Assembly: GCA_963784135.1 (NCBI GenBank)
Contig: CAWAQG010000008.1
Coordinates: 62,001-126,000 of the forward strand
DNA: 64,000 bases
Direction: 5' to 3'
DNA from: JADFXI01 sp963784135
Lineage (GTDB): Bacteria; Nitrospirota; Thermodesulfovibrionia; Thermodesulfovibrionales; Dissulfurispiraceae
How positions within the stretch are numbered: position 1 is the stretch's first letter; the number at the start of each line of letters is the position of its first letter. Below, piece after piece: positions 50,107-57,903 of the stretch. The notes under the pieces are model-generated. The model had not been told where the DNA came from, searched no databases, and saw nothing but the letters and a program-made list of their open reading frames with translations. A program made the position numbers and the translations under genes.

Positions 50107-50754
50107 CTATTTAACAAACGTAATTTCGCTCCTGGAAAGGGCAACAACTCCCTTGTGTTCGAGGTCCTTGAGCAATCTGCTCACAACTTCCCTTGAAGTT
50201 CCCATATCACCGGCTATCTTGTGGTGCGTGGATCTGAGAACACCGTGTTCGGCCTTTTCCGTAAGATATTCCATTAGCCTGATGTCCATCCTGCCGAATG
50301 CCACCTCTTCCACAAGTGCCATCACCGTGGCAAGACGCCTGCTCATGATACCAAAAACAAAATTTCTCACGTCCTTGCTCGTTTCCATCAGCCTGCGAAA
50401 ATCATCGGCAGAGACAAGGAGCGCAACCCCTTCCTTAGCAGAGACCGCATTGGCTGGATAGGCGGTGTGCGCGAGGACGCAGGAGGCATTGAGAATGCAA
50501 GTCTCTCCCCTGCCGATTTCATAAAGCGCGATCTCCCGTCCCCCCTCGGACGCCTTGTAAATACGGATTTCGCCGGATAGTACGAACGCTATGGCCGAAC
50601 ATGCATCACCCTCTGAGTAGATAAGCGTTCCTGCCGGGAAAGGCTTGAGCATAGCTCTGGAGCAAATTTCCCTTAAAAGCTGCTCGGGCGCATTGCGGAG
50701 CGCCTGGAAAGTCTCGGCAAATTCACGGGGCGTTATGTCGTTCATTTTCTGCAA
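50107..50754 (-). CDS. CRP/FNR-family transcription regulator
   Basis: 215 residues. Cyclic-nucleotide-binding beta-roll (residues about 20-130: GTLIYSEGDACSAIAFVLSGEIRIYK, REIALYEIGRGETCILNASCVL), long dimer helix, and a winged helix-turn-helix KIAGDMGTSREVVSRLLKDLEHKGVV. It lacks the N-terminal FNR cysteine cluster, so it is not an oxygen-sensing FNR; ligand unknown. Probably cotranscribed with the methyltransferase. Confidence 0.93.
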   Translation of the reverse strand: MQKMNDITPREFAETFQALRNAPEQLLREICSRAMLKPFPAGTLIYSEGDACSAIAFVLSGEIRIYKASEGGREIALYEIGRGETCILNASCVLAHTAYPANAVSAKEGVALLVSADDFRRLMETSKDVRNFVFGIMSRRLATVMALVEEVAFGRMDIRLMEYLTEKAEHGVLRSTHHKIAGDMGTSREVVSRLLKDLEHKGVVALSRSEITFVK

Positions 50755-50917
50755 TTCATTTTACGTCCGGGATTTTGATGATTTCAATCTCATTTGACTG
50801 GCATCTCATAAATAATGTTTGTGTCTCTTTGTTACACATAATTATGCGTTTGCAGATCCGCATGGTGCCCTGGATCGGCGCACGATTCCCGCCCATGCAT
50901 AGGGTACTGTCTCAAAA

Positions 50918-51718
50918 TCATTTTTTCCCCACTGGAGCAGTCGGTATGTTTGCTCCGTGGCATTCAGTGCAGTTTTGTTGCGCCGTGATCCCGACATTTG
51001 ACACGGCTTTCCACGTGGACTTGGGTTGGTATGTGCCGTCTTTCCAGGCATTAAGGTTTCGCACAAGGTTATAGGCTACGCTTGCCGAAACCCGTGCGCA
51101 CCTGTCTCTCCGCTCAGGACTGACGAAGGCATAACCTGATGCTTTCATCCATTTGCCGACCGATACATGACAAAGCGGCGAATCGCTTGTCGTCTGGATG
51201 ATCGTTGTTTTTACCCTCGGTTCTTTAGGGGCAAAAGACGGAAGGGCTGTTTCGGCATACCATTGCAGGGCATCAGCGCCTATTGCTGCGCCGTTTTCAC
51301 AAACGGGGCCCGCTATTCTGGGACCTATAATCATGTTGCTCACAATATTTGCCCCGGCATTTGAGCCGCATATTGTTCCCCATCCGACCATGCCACCTTC
51401 AAGAAAGACAAAAGCGTCGACAGGGAATAATGAATACGGCTCCCCAACTTTCTCCCTCAACTGACTGAATATGCTGCTGATGACAGCGGCCCCACAAAAT
51501 ACCCGGTACCACTCGTTATAGGCAAGCTCGGCTGTCTTTTCCGGGTCGAGTTTTACATAAGGCCACGGCCATTTTTCGGTCGCACCGTTTTTCGCTTCAG
51601 CCTTTGCCACGAGACTCAAACCTCCGGCTGTAGCGGCTGCGATCCCGGCAGCCATTCCAGCTCCCTTGAGAAGGCCTCTTCTCGAGAATTCTTTGTCAAG
51701 CATTTTTTCAATTTCCAT
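50918..51718 (-). CDS. Split-Soret cytochrome c-like protein
   Basis: Periplasmic heme protein, 266 residues from ATG 51718 (AAGGAG upstream). Tat signal SRRGLLKGAGMAAGIAAATAGGLSLVAKAEA. The cysteine-rich core shows VFCGAAV, TICGSNAGA, PVCENGA and PLCHVSVGKW, the C_GCAxxG_C_C pattern, and one CTECHG heme c site near the C-terminus. Split-Soret cytochromes are known from sulfate reducers. Only one classical CxxCH is present; a second heme would need a non-standard site. It stands divergent to the trypsin-like gene. Confidence 0.85.
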   Translation of the reverse strand: MEIEKMLDKEFSRRGLLKGAGMAAGIAAATAGGLSLVAKAEAKNGATEKWPWPYVKLDPEKTAELAYNEWYRVFCGAAVISSIFSQLREKVGEPYSLFPVDAFVFLEGGMVGWGTICGSNAGANIVSNMIIGPRIAGPVCENGAAIGADALQWYAETALPSFAPKEPRVKTTIIQTTSDSPLCHVSVGKWMKASGYAFVSPERRDRCARVSASVAYNLVRNLNAWKDGTYQPKSTWKAVSNVGITAQQNCTECHGANIPTAPVGKK

Positions 51719-52096
51719 TGAATCTCTCCTTATCATGTTAATTATTAATTGTAATTATGATATTATCTATCAACACGTCAAGATAATTCAAATAAATTTA
51801 AATCAGTTTCTTCCTCATTCTCTCCCAGGTTGCTCCGCTTTGATTGCTATCAAAACTCGTTACAACCTATTGTAATACATGTCTGTTCTCTTTATAAACA
51901 GACTCTAATTAGAGGAAGCATGTCCTCGCCCCTGACGAATAGAGAGGCTTAGCGCTGTCATATGAGTTCATTAATTTAACAGTTTCGCAACTTCTTGACA
52001 ATATAAAACTGTTGTGAAATAATTAGAAGCATATAGTTGCCTGGGCTGGACTATGCAGAAGACTATGCAACTTAAGACTGAAGGAGGAGAATTATT
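51719..52096. other. Divergent intergenic region, AT-rich
   Basis: About 378 bases between two divergent genes. It holds the candidate promoter at 51995-52023 and an AT-rich tract at 51737-51800 likely serving the cytochrome gene. No other gene, repeat or RNA was recognised. Confidence 0.5.
51995..52023 (+). promoter_or_regulatory. Candidate promoter for the trypsin-like gene
   Basis: TTGACA at 51995-52000, 17-base spacer, AATAAT at 52018-52023 (5 of 6 matches), about 73 bases before the start codon. Confidence 0.5.
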
Positions 52097-53005
52097 ATGA
52101 ATTTATCATTCAAACGAGAGCGGAGTGAGAAGACCTGTAGGTTTTTTGGCAGAAAAGCGCCAGTATTTCAGTGCAATGAAAAGAGGCTGCACAGAGCTTT
52201 TTATTTTTCCGCTATTATCTCAATAATTAGTGCTCTCACTATGGCCTCTGCGAGAGCAGAGTCAATTGAGGCACTCAACGCATCCGTGGCTTTCCTGCGG
52301 GTAGAAAACAAATCTCAACATTCGGATACAATAAAAAGTGACACCGTCGGCATAACTGGAACAGGTTTTTTTGTCGCGGACGCTTCATACTTGTTTCTTG
52401 TAACAGCAGGGCATATAGCTAAGCAGATGGGCCCGGAGTCGGAAGTGAAGATAAGTTTGGAAGAGAATAAATTGTTCTCCTCCAAACTTTATAAACTATA
52501 TGGACAGCGTGGTAAAGCAAAATGGGTATACAATGATAAGTCGGATGTTGCAGTAATGCCTTTGAATCTTGACTGCGAAAGCATGCATAAACTGGTAGGA
52601 CATGTAATCGACAGAAAAATACTGTCAGTCAAATATGCTGCTCCAACTCGGGGGGAAATATTAAAGACAATCGGATTCCCTTCTGATTATCAGGTGCACG
52701 GCAATTTTTCACCAATTTCCAGTGAATCGAAAGTGGTAGTCCCGCTGAGCGACATAAAAATGGAAGATGTTTTTTTCATGCTTGATGATCCTGACATGGG
52801 CCGCTTTGCGGGTGCCCCTGTGTGCCGGACCTCTGGAGCCTCTGCCGCGAAAGGAAGTCCCCCTGCTGAAATGAATTTAGAATGCCTTGGACTTGTTCAT
52901 GGAATGATCTCAACTCAGTCAGGCGATAAATTTGGGGCTGTTGTTCCGGCAAAATTTATCAATGAAACTATTGATAAGGCGATTGCAGAAGAAAAGCATC
53001 TTTAA
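52097..53005 (+). CDS. Trypsin-like fold protein, catalytic serine apparently lost
   Basis: 302 residues, start ATG 52097 with GGAGGAG. A long basic N-terminus (residues 1-32) precedes a hydrophobic segment (FYFSAIISIISALTMASA) and likely export. The chymotrypsin-fold His is in FLVTAGHIAKQ and Asp in KSDVAVMPL. At the expected nucleophile GxSGxP the sequence reads RFAGAPV, with Ala in place of Ser. The fold assignment rests on these three spaced motifs. It may be a non-catalytic binding protein. Confidence 0.65.
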   Translation: MNLSFKRERSEKTCRFFGRKAPVFQCNEKRLHRAFYFSAIISIISALTMASARAESIEALNASVAFLRVENKSQHSDTIKSDTVGITGTGFFVADASYLFLVTAGHIAKQMGPESEVKISLEENKLFSSKLYKLYGQRGKAKWVYNDKSDVAVMPLNLDCESMHKLVGHVIDRKILSVKYAAPTRGEILKTIGFPSDYQVHGNFSPISSESKVVVPLSDIKMEDVFFMLDDPDMGRFAGAPVCRTSGASAAKGSPPAEMNLECLGLVHGMISTQSGDKFGAVVPAKFINETIDKAIAEEKHL

Positions 53006-53014
53006 AAGAAAAAA

Positions 53015-53035
53015 GGGCGGCTTATTAAGCCGCCC
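53015..53035 (-). terminator. Strong hairpin terminator, active at least on minus strand
   Basis: GGGCGGCTT-ATT-AAGCCGCCC. On the minus strand it is followed by TTTTTTCTTTT, so it ends the lipoprotein-side operon; the stem also lies 9 bases after the plus-strand trypsin-like gene. Confidence 0.75.
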
Positions 53036-53107
53036 AGCAAAATGGGGGGAGATTCAAGATTATTAAGATATTTATTGTATCCGACCGGATACAGGCATTT
53101 TATCGCC

Positions 53108-53470
53108 TCAACACTGCATGTAATTGATATCATACCCGTGCTTCTGAAAAGTGAGGCGCAGATCCCGCCTCTGCTCCGGTGTCAGGGACGTATAGATTTC
53201 TCCGACCTTTTCTTTTGACTGTTCGGCAGCTACGCAATTAAATTTGAATAGATTATCCTTAATATTTGAGGGCAGTTGTGTATCTGCAAGGATGGTTTTC
53301 AGATCTCCCGAATCGCAAAGCATTTTTTGAAAACCCTCTCTTTTACTCCCGAAAAAATAACTCTTTCCGTCTTTCGTAACGACAAAGGTATCTGTGCACC
53401 CCCCTGCAAACAGTGCCGCGAGCAAGATGCCCGTAAGGAGAAAAGCTCCTGTTTCCTTTCTGTTTTTCAT
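53108..53470 (-). CDS. Small lipoprotein of unknown function
   Basis: 120 residues. Signal peptide with lipobox LFAGGC (Cys at about residue 25), then a soluble domain with TFVVTKDGKSYFFGSKREGFQKMLCDSGDL and a second conserved-looking Cys pair. Ends NYMQC. Lies 3 bases after the TlpA gene and likely cotranscribed; a periplasmic redox or assembly partner is possible. No family recognised. Confidence 0.75.
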   Translation of the reverse strand: MKNRKETGAFLLTGILLAALFAGGCTDTFVVTKDGKSYFFGSKREGFQKMLCDSGDLKTILADTQLPSNIKDNLFKFNCVAAEQSKEKVGEIYTSLTPEQRRDLRLTFQKHGYDINYMQC

Positions 53471-53473
53471 GTC

Positions 53474-54013
53474 TCAGCTCCCTGTTAAAATATTAAGAAT
53501 TTTCTCTTTCATTTTAGGTGAATCCCACTCCTGCTCACCCATGATCTTTTCGACGAGCCCACCCCTCCTGTCTATGATAAATGTTGCCGGCAGACCCATT
53601 ACAGCATAACTGTCGAAATAAACTTCTTTGTTCTTGTCCATTAACACAGGAAGCGCCAGTTTCTTCTCTAAGATGAATGAAAGCACGGGTTTTTCCGTTG
53701 GGTCAACTGAAATCGCCAGGACCATAAGCCCCTTGTTCCTGAGTTCCAGATAGAGATTATTAAGCGAGGGCATCTCTGCCTTGCATGGCCCGCACCATGT
53801 TGCCCAGAAATTCAGTATAACCACATTGCCTTTGAATGCGGAAAGCGACACTTTTTTACCGTGGACATCTGCAAGGGTGAAATCAGGAGCCGCGGGACCG
53901 GATACCCCGGCAAATGTGGGAACGGCATTAAAATTGATGATTAAGACAGCAAAAAGCATAACAAAAAATAGTAAACATACCTGCTTGATTGTTGGACGGC
54001 GAAACAGTCTCAT
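53474..54013 (-). CDS. TlpA/ResA-type thiol-disulfide oxidoreductase
   Basis: Membrane-anchored periplasmic thioredoxin, 179 residues. One N-terminal helix (QVCLLFFVMLFAVLIINF). Active site WCGPC within NFWATWCGPCKAEMPSL; cis-Pro region VMGLPATFIIDRRG. Such proteins reduce apocytochrome c cysteines during heme attachment, which fits the c-type cytochromes nearby. Between the porin and lipoprotein genes on one strand. Confidence 0.93.
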   Translation of the reverse strand: MRLFRRPTIKQVCLLFFVMLFAVLIINFNAVPTFAGVSGPAAPDFTLADVHGKKVSLSAFKGNVVILNFWATWCGPCKAEMPSLNNLYLELRNKGLMVLAISVDPTEKPVLSFILEKKLALPVLMDKNKEVYFDSYAVMGLPATFIIDRRGGLVEKIMGEQEWDSPKMKEKILNILTGS

Positions 54014-54026
54014 ATCTTTTCCCCAT

Positions 54027-54060
54027 GGACAGGGAAGGAGCTGCAGCTCCTTCCCTGTCC
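54027..54060. terminator. Perfect 34-bp palindrome after the porin gene
   Basis: Two 17-base arms, GGACAGGGAAGGAGCTG and its exact complement, abut at the centre (CTGCAG). Lies 6 bases after the porin stop and 13 bases before the TlpA start. No T-run follows, so it may be an mRNA processing/attenuation hairpin rather than a full terminator. Confidence 0.6.
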
Positions 54061-54066
54061 TGCGGC

Positions 54067-55710
54067 TTAGAATGTTACATCAAAGGATGCGTAAATATCA
54101 CTTGCGTGCTTAAGCGGCGCAAACAACTGTACGGAATTGGCATTCAGGCTGCTTATGCTTTGAGCGCCCCCCACCCAGTTGCTGCTTCCTGTATCACTAA
54201 AGTCATAATATTGATACCCAAGTCTGAAAAAGGCGTTTCCTCGCCGTGCAATAGGTTTCTTGTTGAGACCCTGAATAATGTATGCTTCATACACGTTGCC
54301 TCTTGCCGCGAGCTTGCTTGTCCACATGTCGTCACTTGCAGGGGTAAAGGTAATCCAGTTTTTTGAACCATGGTTATATTCGAGCCCGAGCTTTGTCCCT
54401 GTACTATTAATATCATACCTTCCGCCCAGATAAATCGCTTCACCTGTGTAAGACTTCATCGGTGTGCCTGTTACAGTGTCCCACAGAAGACCGTAATGGG
54501 CCCCGCCGCCAAAATCTATGTATCTGCCGTTTGGATGGGTCAAGCTGATGGCAGGAGACAGGAAGAGGTTCAGGTCACCTATGCCGAGTTTCTCTATTTT
54601 GCCCATGACTACAGCACCGTACTGGTCGATATCTCCAATATTTGCATTCGCAATACTCACCGGGGTCAGAAGGGCAGGAGTACCCGGCCCAAAAGTCCCT
54701 GCAGGAATAGTACCGTTAAAATTAAAACTGTCGGATTCAGGGAACGCGAATAAGTCCAAAGCCCTGTTCCACTGCACTTCAGCATGCAAATTATCTGTAT
54801 CGATAAGGGCAGCATTGACCCCGATCAGCCATACATCTTTCATGTCATTAGTGGCTTCACCGGTCCTGAATCCGCTGTCAAAGCCCTTGCCGAAGCAGAA
54901 CTTGGCATATGCGCCGGGAAGGGCATCGATATCAGGGGCGACTCCCAGAGTCCCGCCGTCAAACGCGTAGTCGACCAGTAAGCCGGGAGTACCGGCAGTG
55001 CCGATTTTCTCTGTATTTTGACGCAGATTGGTCGGAACGCCTCCTGTGGACGGTCTCCTTCCGATGGAAAACCATACTGGCTCGCCAAATATGTTGCTCC
55101 ACGATGCGAATGCCTGGTCAACCCTGAGGGTATTATCTTGCGGTATGTGCGAGATATTGCCGTCAAAGACATAAAACTTGTCTGCAAAGAATGCACCGCC
55201 GCCAGGAGTGTTGTTCGCGTCAGTTGGCGACGCGGTCTCTTCCCCCCATACTTTGTACATAAGCAGTCTTGCATGGACCAGTACATCTTCGGTTGCCCTT
55301 GCGGTCAGGTTCAGACCGAACCTGTTGGTAAGGATATTGTCGTTGCCCACATTAGTTGAGGTGGGGTTGACACCGAACAAAACGTGGTTTGCAGGCAGGA
55401 GCAAGGCTGTAGTGCCCTGAAGCGAATCCAGTCTCGCCCTGTAATCCCCGCCGATTGTAAACCAGGAAGAAGCTGCTGCCTGCTCATCGGTTTTCTTTTC
55501 TACGTCCTCAGTCTTTTTTTCCACAGTTGTGATTCTTTCTTCTTTAACAGTCTCTTTGCTCTGAATCTCTGTCATCTGCTGCTTCAGGAGATCCAGTTCT
55601 TTTGAGAGTTGATCGATCTTTTGCATGAGCTCGCTTTGATCAACAGCGAATGCCGGAACAGGAATCAAGAAAGAAAACGAAAGCAGCACTGCTAAAAACT
55701 TTTGTCTCAT
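54067..55710 (-). CDS. Outer-membrane beta-barrel protein, DUF3373-like
   Basis: 547 residues: signal peptide (MRQKFLAVLLSFSFLIPVPAFA), a coiled coil at about residues 25-85 (ELMQKIDQLSKELDLLKQQM) and a long region of alternating aromatic/polar beta strands (YRARLDSL, FGLNLTARATEDVLVHARLLMYK, WFSIGRRPSTGG). It ends YASFDVTF, with a terminal Phe typical of barrel insertion. Resembles DUF3373 putative porins of Nitrospirota and deltaproteobacteria. A promoter-like TTGACA...TAAACT lies upstream. Substrate unknown. Confidence 0.83.
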   Translation of the reverse strand: MRQKFLAVLLSFSFLIPVPAFAVDQSELMQKIDQLSKELDLLKQQMTEIQSKETVKEERITTVEKKTEDVEKKTDEQAAASSWFTIGGDYRARLDSLQGTTALLLPANHVLFGVNPTSTNVGNDNILTNRFGLNLTARATEDVLVHARLLMYKVWGEETASPTDANNTPGGGAFFADKFYVFDGNISHIPQDNTLRVDQAFASWSNIFGEPVWFSIGRRPSTGGVPTNLRQNTEKIGTAGTPGLLVDYAFDGGTLGVAPDIDALPGAYAKFCFGKGFDSGFRTGEATNDMKDVWLIGVNAALIDTDNLHAEVQWNRALDLFAFPESDSFNFNGTIPAGTFGPGTPALLTPVSIANANIGDIDQYGAVVMGKIEKLGIGDLNLFLSPAISLTHPNGRYIDFGGGAHYGLLWDTVTGTPMKSYTGEAIYLGGRYDINSTGTKLGLEYNHGSKNWITFTPASDDMWTSKLAARGNVYEAYIIQGLNKKPIARRGNAFFRLGYQYYDFSDTGSSNWVGGAQSISSLNANSVQLFAPLKHASDIYASFDVTF

Positions 55711-55738
55711 ATCTTACACCCCCGCACTAATTTTTAGC

Positions 55739-55768
55739 AGTTTAGAATATATGCAACTAACTTGTCAA
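55739..55768 (-). promoter_or_regulatory. Candidate promoter for the porin gene
   Basis: On the minus strand TTGACA (55768-55763), 18-base spacer, TAAACT (55744-55739), about 30 bases before ATG 55710. The remaining 55769-55951 shows nothing convincing. Confidence 0.5.
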
Positions 55769-55951
55769 GCAGATTTCTATGTTTCTAATATCGAATGCTC
55801 CATGAAGGAATAGGTGTTCTGTGGGCATGTTTATTTTGTAAAGAAGGTTTTATGCACAAAGGACGGCAAGAACATAAATACTTTTTTCAGGAAGCCCGCA
55901 GGCTGCTACGGCAAGATTGGTCCCATAATTTTCAAGAGAGAGTCGGAATAC

Positions 55952-56284
55952 TTATGATCGGGTCATCAAAGAGGCCATTTTACCTCTTTCAGTAAGAAGG
56001 TCGGAAAGAACTTCCTTCATAAGACTGCACGCCTGAATCACCTTGGGGTTGGCGATGCTATAGTAAATATTAATGCCTTCTCTCCTGCTATTTAATATAC
56101 CTTTAAGCTTCATCAGGGCAAGGTGCTGCGATGCGTTTGCCTTGGGGATGCCGAGAATCTCAATGATCTCGGTGACACTCTTTTCGCCATCCTTCAGTGC
56201 GGCGATGATTTCTATCCTTTTGGGGCTGGCAAGTGTCTTACAGATTTCGGCCTGCAATTCATATATGGTCTTATCTTTCTTCAT
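55952..56284 (-). CDS. ArsR-family transcription regulator
   Basis: 110 residues, winged helix: ICKTLASPKRIEIIAALKDGEKSVTEIIEILGIPKANASQHLALMKLKGILNS is represented by recognition helix PKANASQHLALM near residues 48-59. Metal-site cysteines of the ArsR ELCVCDL type are absent; the single pairs C14 and C91 are not in a known site, so it may be a thiol or non-metal sensor. Upstream of, and possibly regulating, the porin/TlpA genes. Confidence 0.9.
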   Translation of the reverse strand: MKKDKTIYELQAEICKTLASPKRIEIIAALKDGEKSVTEIIEILGIPKANASQHLALMKLKGILNSRREGINIYYSIANPKVIQACSLMKEVLSDLLTERGKMASLMTRS

Positions 56285-56346
56285 AAATATTTATAAATTC
56301 TATTGAGTACCTATGCAAAAAGTCAACGATAAGGTTAACTTGATGT

Positions 56347-56529
56347 TGCAATTCAGACAGTACAGGGTTGTTTTTCTGCAGTCGAGCGCCTGGGTTATCT
56401 GCAGTGGGCGAGTAACGCCGAGCCCACATATTCAATTGGAACACAAATGGTTTTCAGTACAGACGACAGGACTGGTACAGCGGACTATTCGCTCGCAAAG
56501 AAAAACAACCCTGTACTGTCTGAATTGCA
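56347..56529. mobile_element. 183-bp MITE-like element, copy 2
   Basis: Same length as the copy at 6007-6189 and 169 of 183 bases identical. Here the 31-bp terminal inverted repeats are perfect. The flanks AACTTGATG (56337-56345) and AACTTGACG (56532-56540) could be a decayed target duplication, though slightly offset. Lies between arsR and the hypothetical gene at 56584. Confidence 0.78.
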
Positions 56530-56583
56530 GGAACTTGACGATCGCCTTTTGCCTTTTTTCTTTCTGTTGATATAAAATGAGCC

Positions 56584-57066
56584 ATGGAATTGTTCAGGGA
56601 AATTAGAGCGTATTATATTAAGCTGCCGTACGCATGCAATAAGATCGGGCAGGATATCAGCGACAGGTTATGGAATCTTTCAAAAGACAACTCGATCAGT
56701 ACGATTGATGTCAGCAAAGAGAATGAGGTCCTGATTCACGCTGAAGCGGATTTTTCGCTGGAGAGCTGGAATGAGGCAATAAGCTATTTGCGCTCCGCAA
56801 TTTCGCTTCTTAATGTGAAGAACGGCTATATTGCCGTTCGGAAGATTGTGGCATCCGAAAGTGCCCTGAAGACCGAAATTGAAGGATATAAAGTAACCAG
56901 GAGGGGCGTATACAATGTTGAAATGCCGGAGTCGCCCGATTTCATTGAGGACATCATAAGGCTTTCGGGAAGGAATAAAAAACTTCAGCAGATTGACGCC
57001 ATGGAAAAGCTGTTCAGGTTTATTGAGGAGCAGGAAAAAGATGGCGTAGATGAAGATGGGGCTTAA
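56584..57066 (+). CDS. Hypothetical protein
   Basis: 160 residues, cytosolic, mixed charged alpha/beta: helices at about 1-30 and 75-95, a strand-rich centre (VLIHAEADFS, GYIAVRKIV), and an acidic, Gln-rich tail (FIEEQEKDGVDEDGA). No domain recognised. Starts 55 bases after the 183-bp element. Confidence 0.6.
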   Translation: MELFREIRAYYIKLPYACNKIGQDISDRLWNLSKDNSISTIDVSKENEVLIHAEADFSLESWNEAISYLRSAISLLNVKNGYIAVRKIVASESALKTEIEGYKVTRRGVYNVEMPESPDFIEDIIRLSGRNKKLQQIDAMEKLFRFIEEQEKDGVDEDGA

Positions 57067-57126
57067 TACCTGTTTGCCGCCTCTCTACCCGAAGCAAGCC
57101 CCCTCATCCCCCGGCATTTCCCTTCC

Positions 57127-57154
57127 TTGACCTCTGTGAGATATCTGCTACAAT
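57127..57154 (+). promoter_or_regulatory. Candidate promoter for bacterioferritin
   Basis: TTGACC, 16-base spacer, TACAAT at 57149-57154. A GGCGG-TTT-CCGCC leader hairpin follows at 57177-57189, upstream of the GGAGG site. Confidence 0.55.
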
Positions 57155-57230
57155 TTTAATAAACATTTTATAATGAGGCGGTTTCCGCCGGTTTGATCTG
57201 ATTATTATTAATAAACACTGGAGGTCATGT

Positions 57231-57698
57231 ATGAAAGGGAATGAGAAGATCATCGAGCATCTGAACGCGCGCCTGGCCGAAGAGCTGACTGCCATCAGTC
57301 AATACATGGTCCACGCCGAGATGTGCGATAACTGGAAGTACAAGCGGCTGGACGAGATGATTCAGAAGAGGGCAATAGACGAGATGAAGCACGCCGAGAA
57401 GCTCATAGCCCGCATCCTCTTTCTCGAAGGCCGTCCCATTGTCAGCAACCTGAACAAGATGCATATCGGCGCTGAAGTTCCGAATATGCATCAGAATGAC
57501 CACGATGCCGAGGAAGGGGCCATCAAGGGCTACAACGAGAGTATCCGGCTGGCGGTGGAGGTTGGAGATAACGGAAGCCGCGAACTCCTCGAATCGATCC
57601 TGAAAGATGAAGAAGACCACATTGACCTGATCGAAGCCCAGCTCGACCAGATTAAACAGGTGGGTCTGCCGAATTACCTGGTGGAGCAGCTTGACTGA
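57231..57698 (+). CDS. bfr: Bacterioferritin
   Basis: Iron-storage 24-mer subunit, 155 residues, four-helix bundle. Ferroxidase residues fit E18, E51, H54 (DEMKHAEKL), E94, E127, H130 (DEEDHIDLIE). The usual heme-ligating Met near position 52 is M52 in IDEMKH. N-terminal KGNEKIIEHLNARLAEELTAISQY. A GGAGG site and a good promoter lie upstream, and a hairpin terminator lies downstream. Confidence 0.95.
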   Translation: MKGNEKIIEHLNARLAEELTAISQYMVHAEMCDNWKYKRLDEMIQKRAIDEMKHAEKLIARILFLEGRPIVSNLNKMHIGAEVPNMHQNDHDAEEGAIKGYNESIRLAVEVGDNGSRELLESILKDEEDHIDLIEAQLDQIKQVGLPNYLVEQLD

Positions 57699-57735
57699 TG
57701 GGATGTTATTGATTAATATTGTGAATAACATGACC

Positions 57736-57764
57736 GGCAATGGCCTTTCCGGCAGGCCATTGCC
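57736..57764 (+). terminator. Hairpin after bacterioferritin
   Basis: GGCAATGGCCT pairs with AGGCCATTGCC around TTCCGGC, 38 bases after the bfr stop; only a weak T content follows. Confidence 0.55.
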
Positions 57765-57800
57765 ATGACTCCCTATAACGGACAAAGACAAATAAGAAAT

Positions 57801-57859
57801 TTTGAATGATAAATCATGGACTTTTTCATGAATTCAACATTTAGCATTCAACATTCAAA
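57801..57859. repeat. Head-to-head heptamer array (ATTCAAM)
   Basis: TTTGAAT, GATAAAT, CATGGAC, a short T-rich spacer, then ATTCAAC, ATTTAGC, ATTCAAC, ATTCAAA in 7-bp register. AATTTTGAATG and CATTCAAAATT form the outer inverted repeat. Confidence 0.8.
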
Positions 57860-57903
57860 ATTTTATAATATAATATAGGTATAGATAGCGAGGAGGGGCA
57901 AAG

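Noticed and set aside
55795..55995. A 66-codon plus-strand frame upstream of arsR
   Set aside because: No ribosome site or recognisable domain; overlaps the end of the minus-strand arsR gene.
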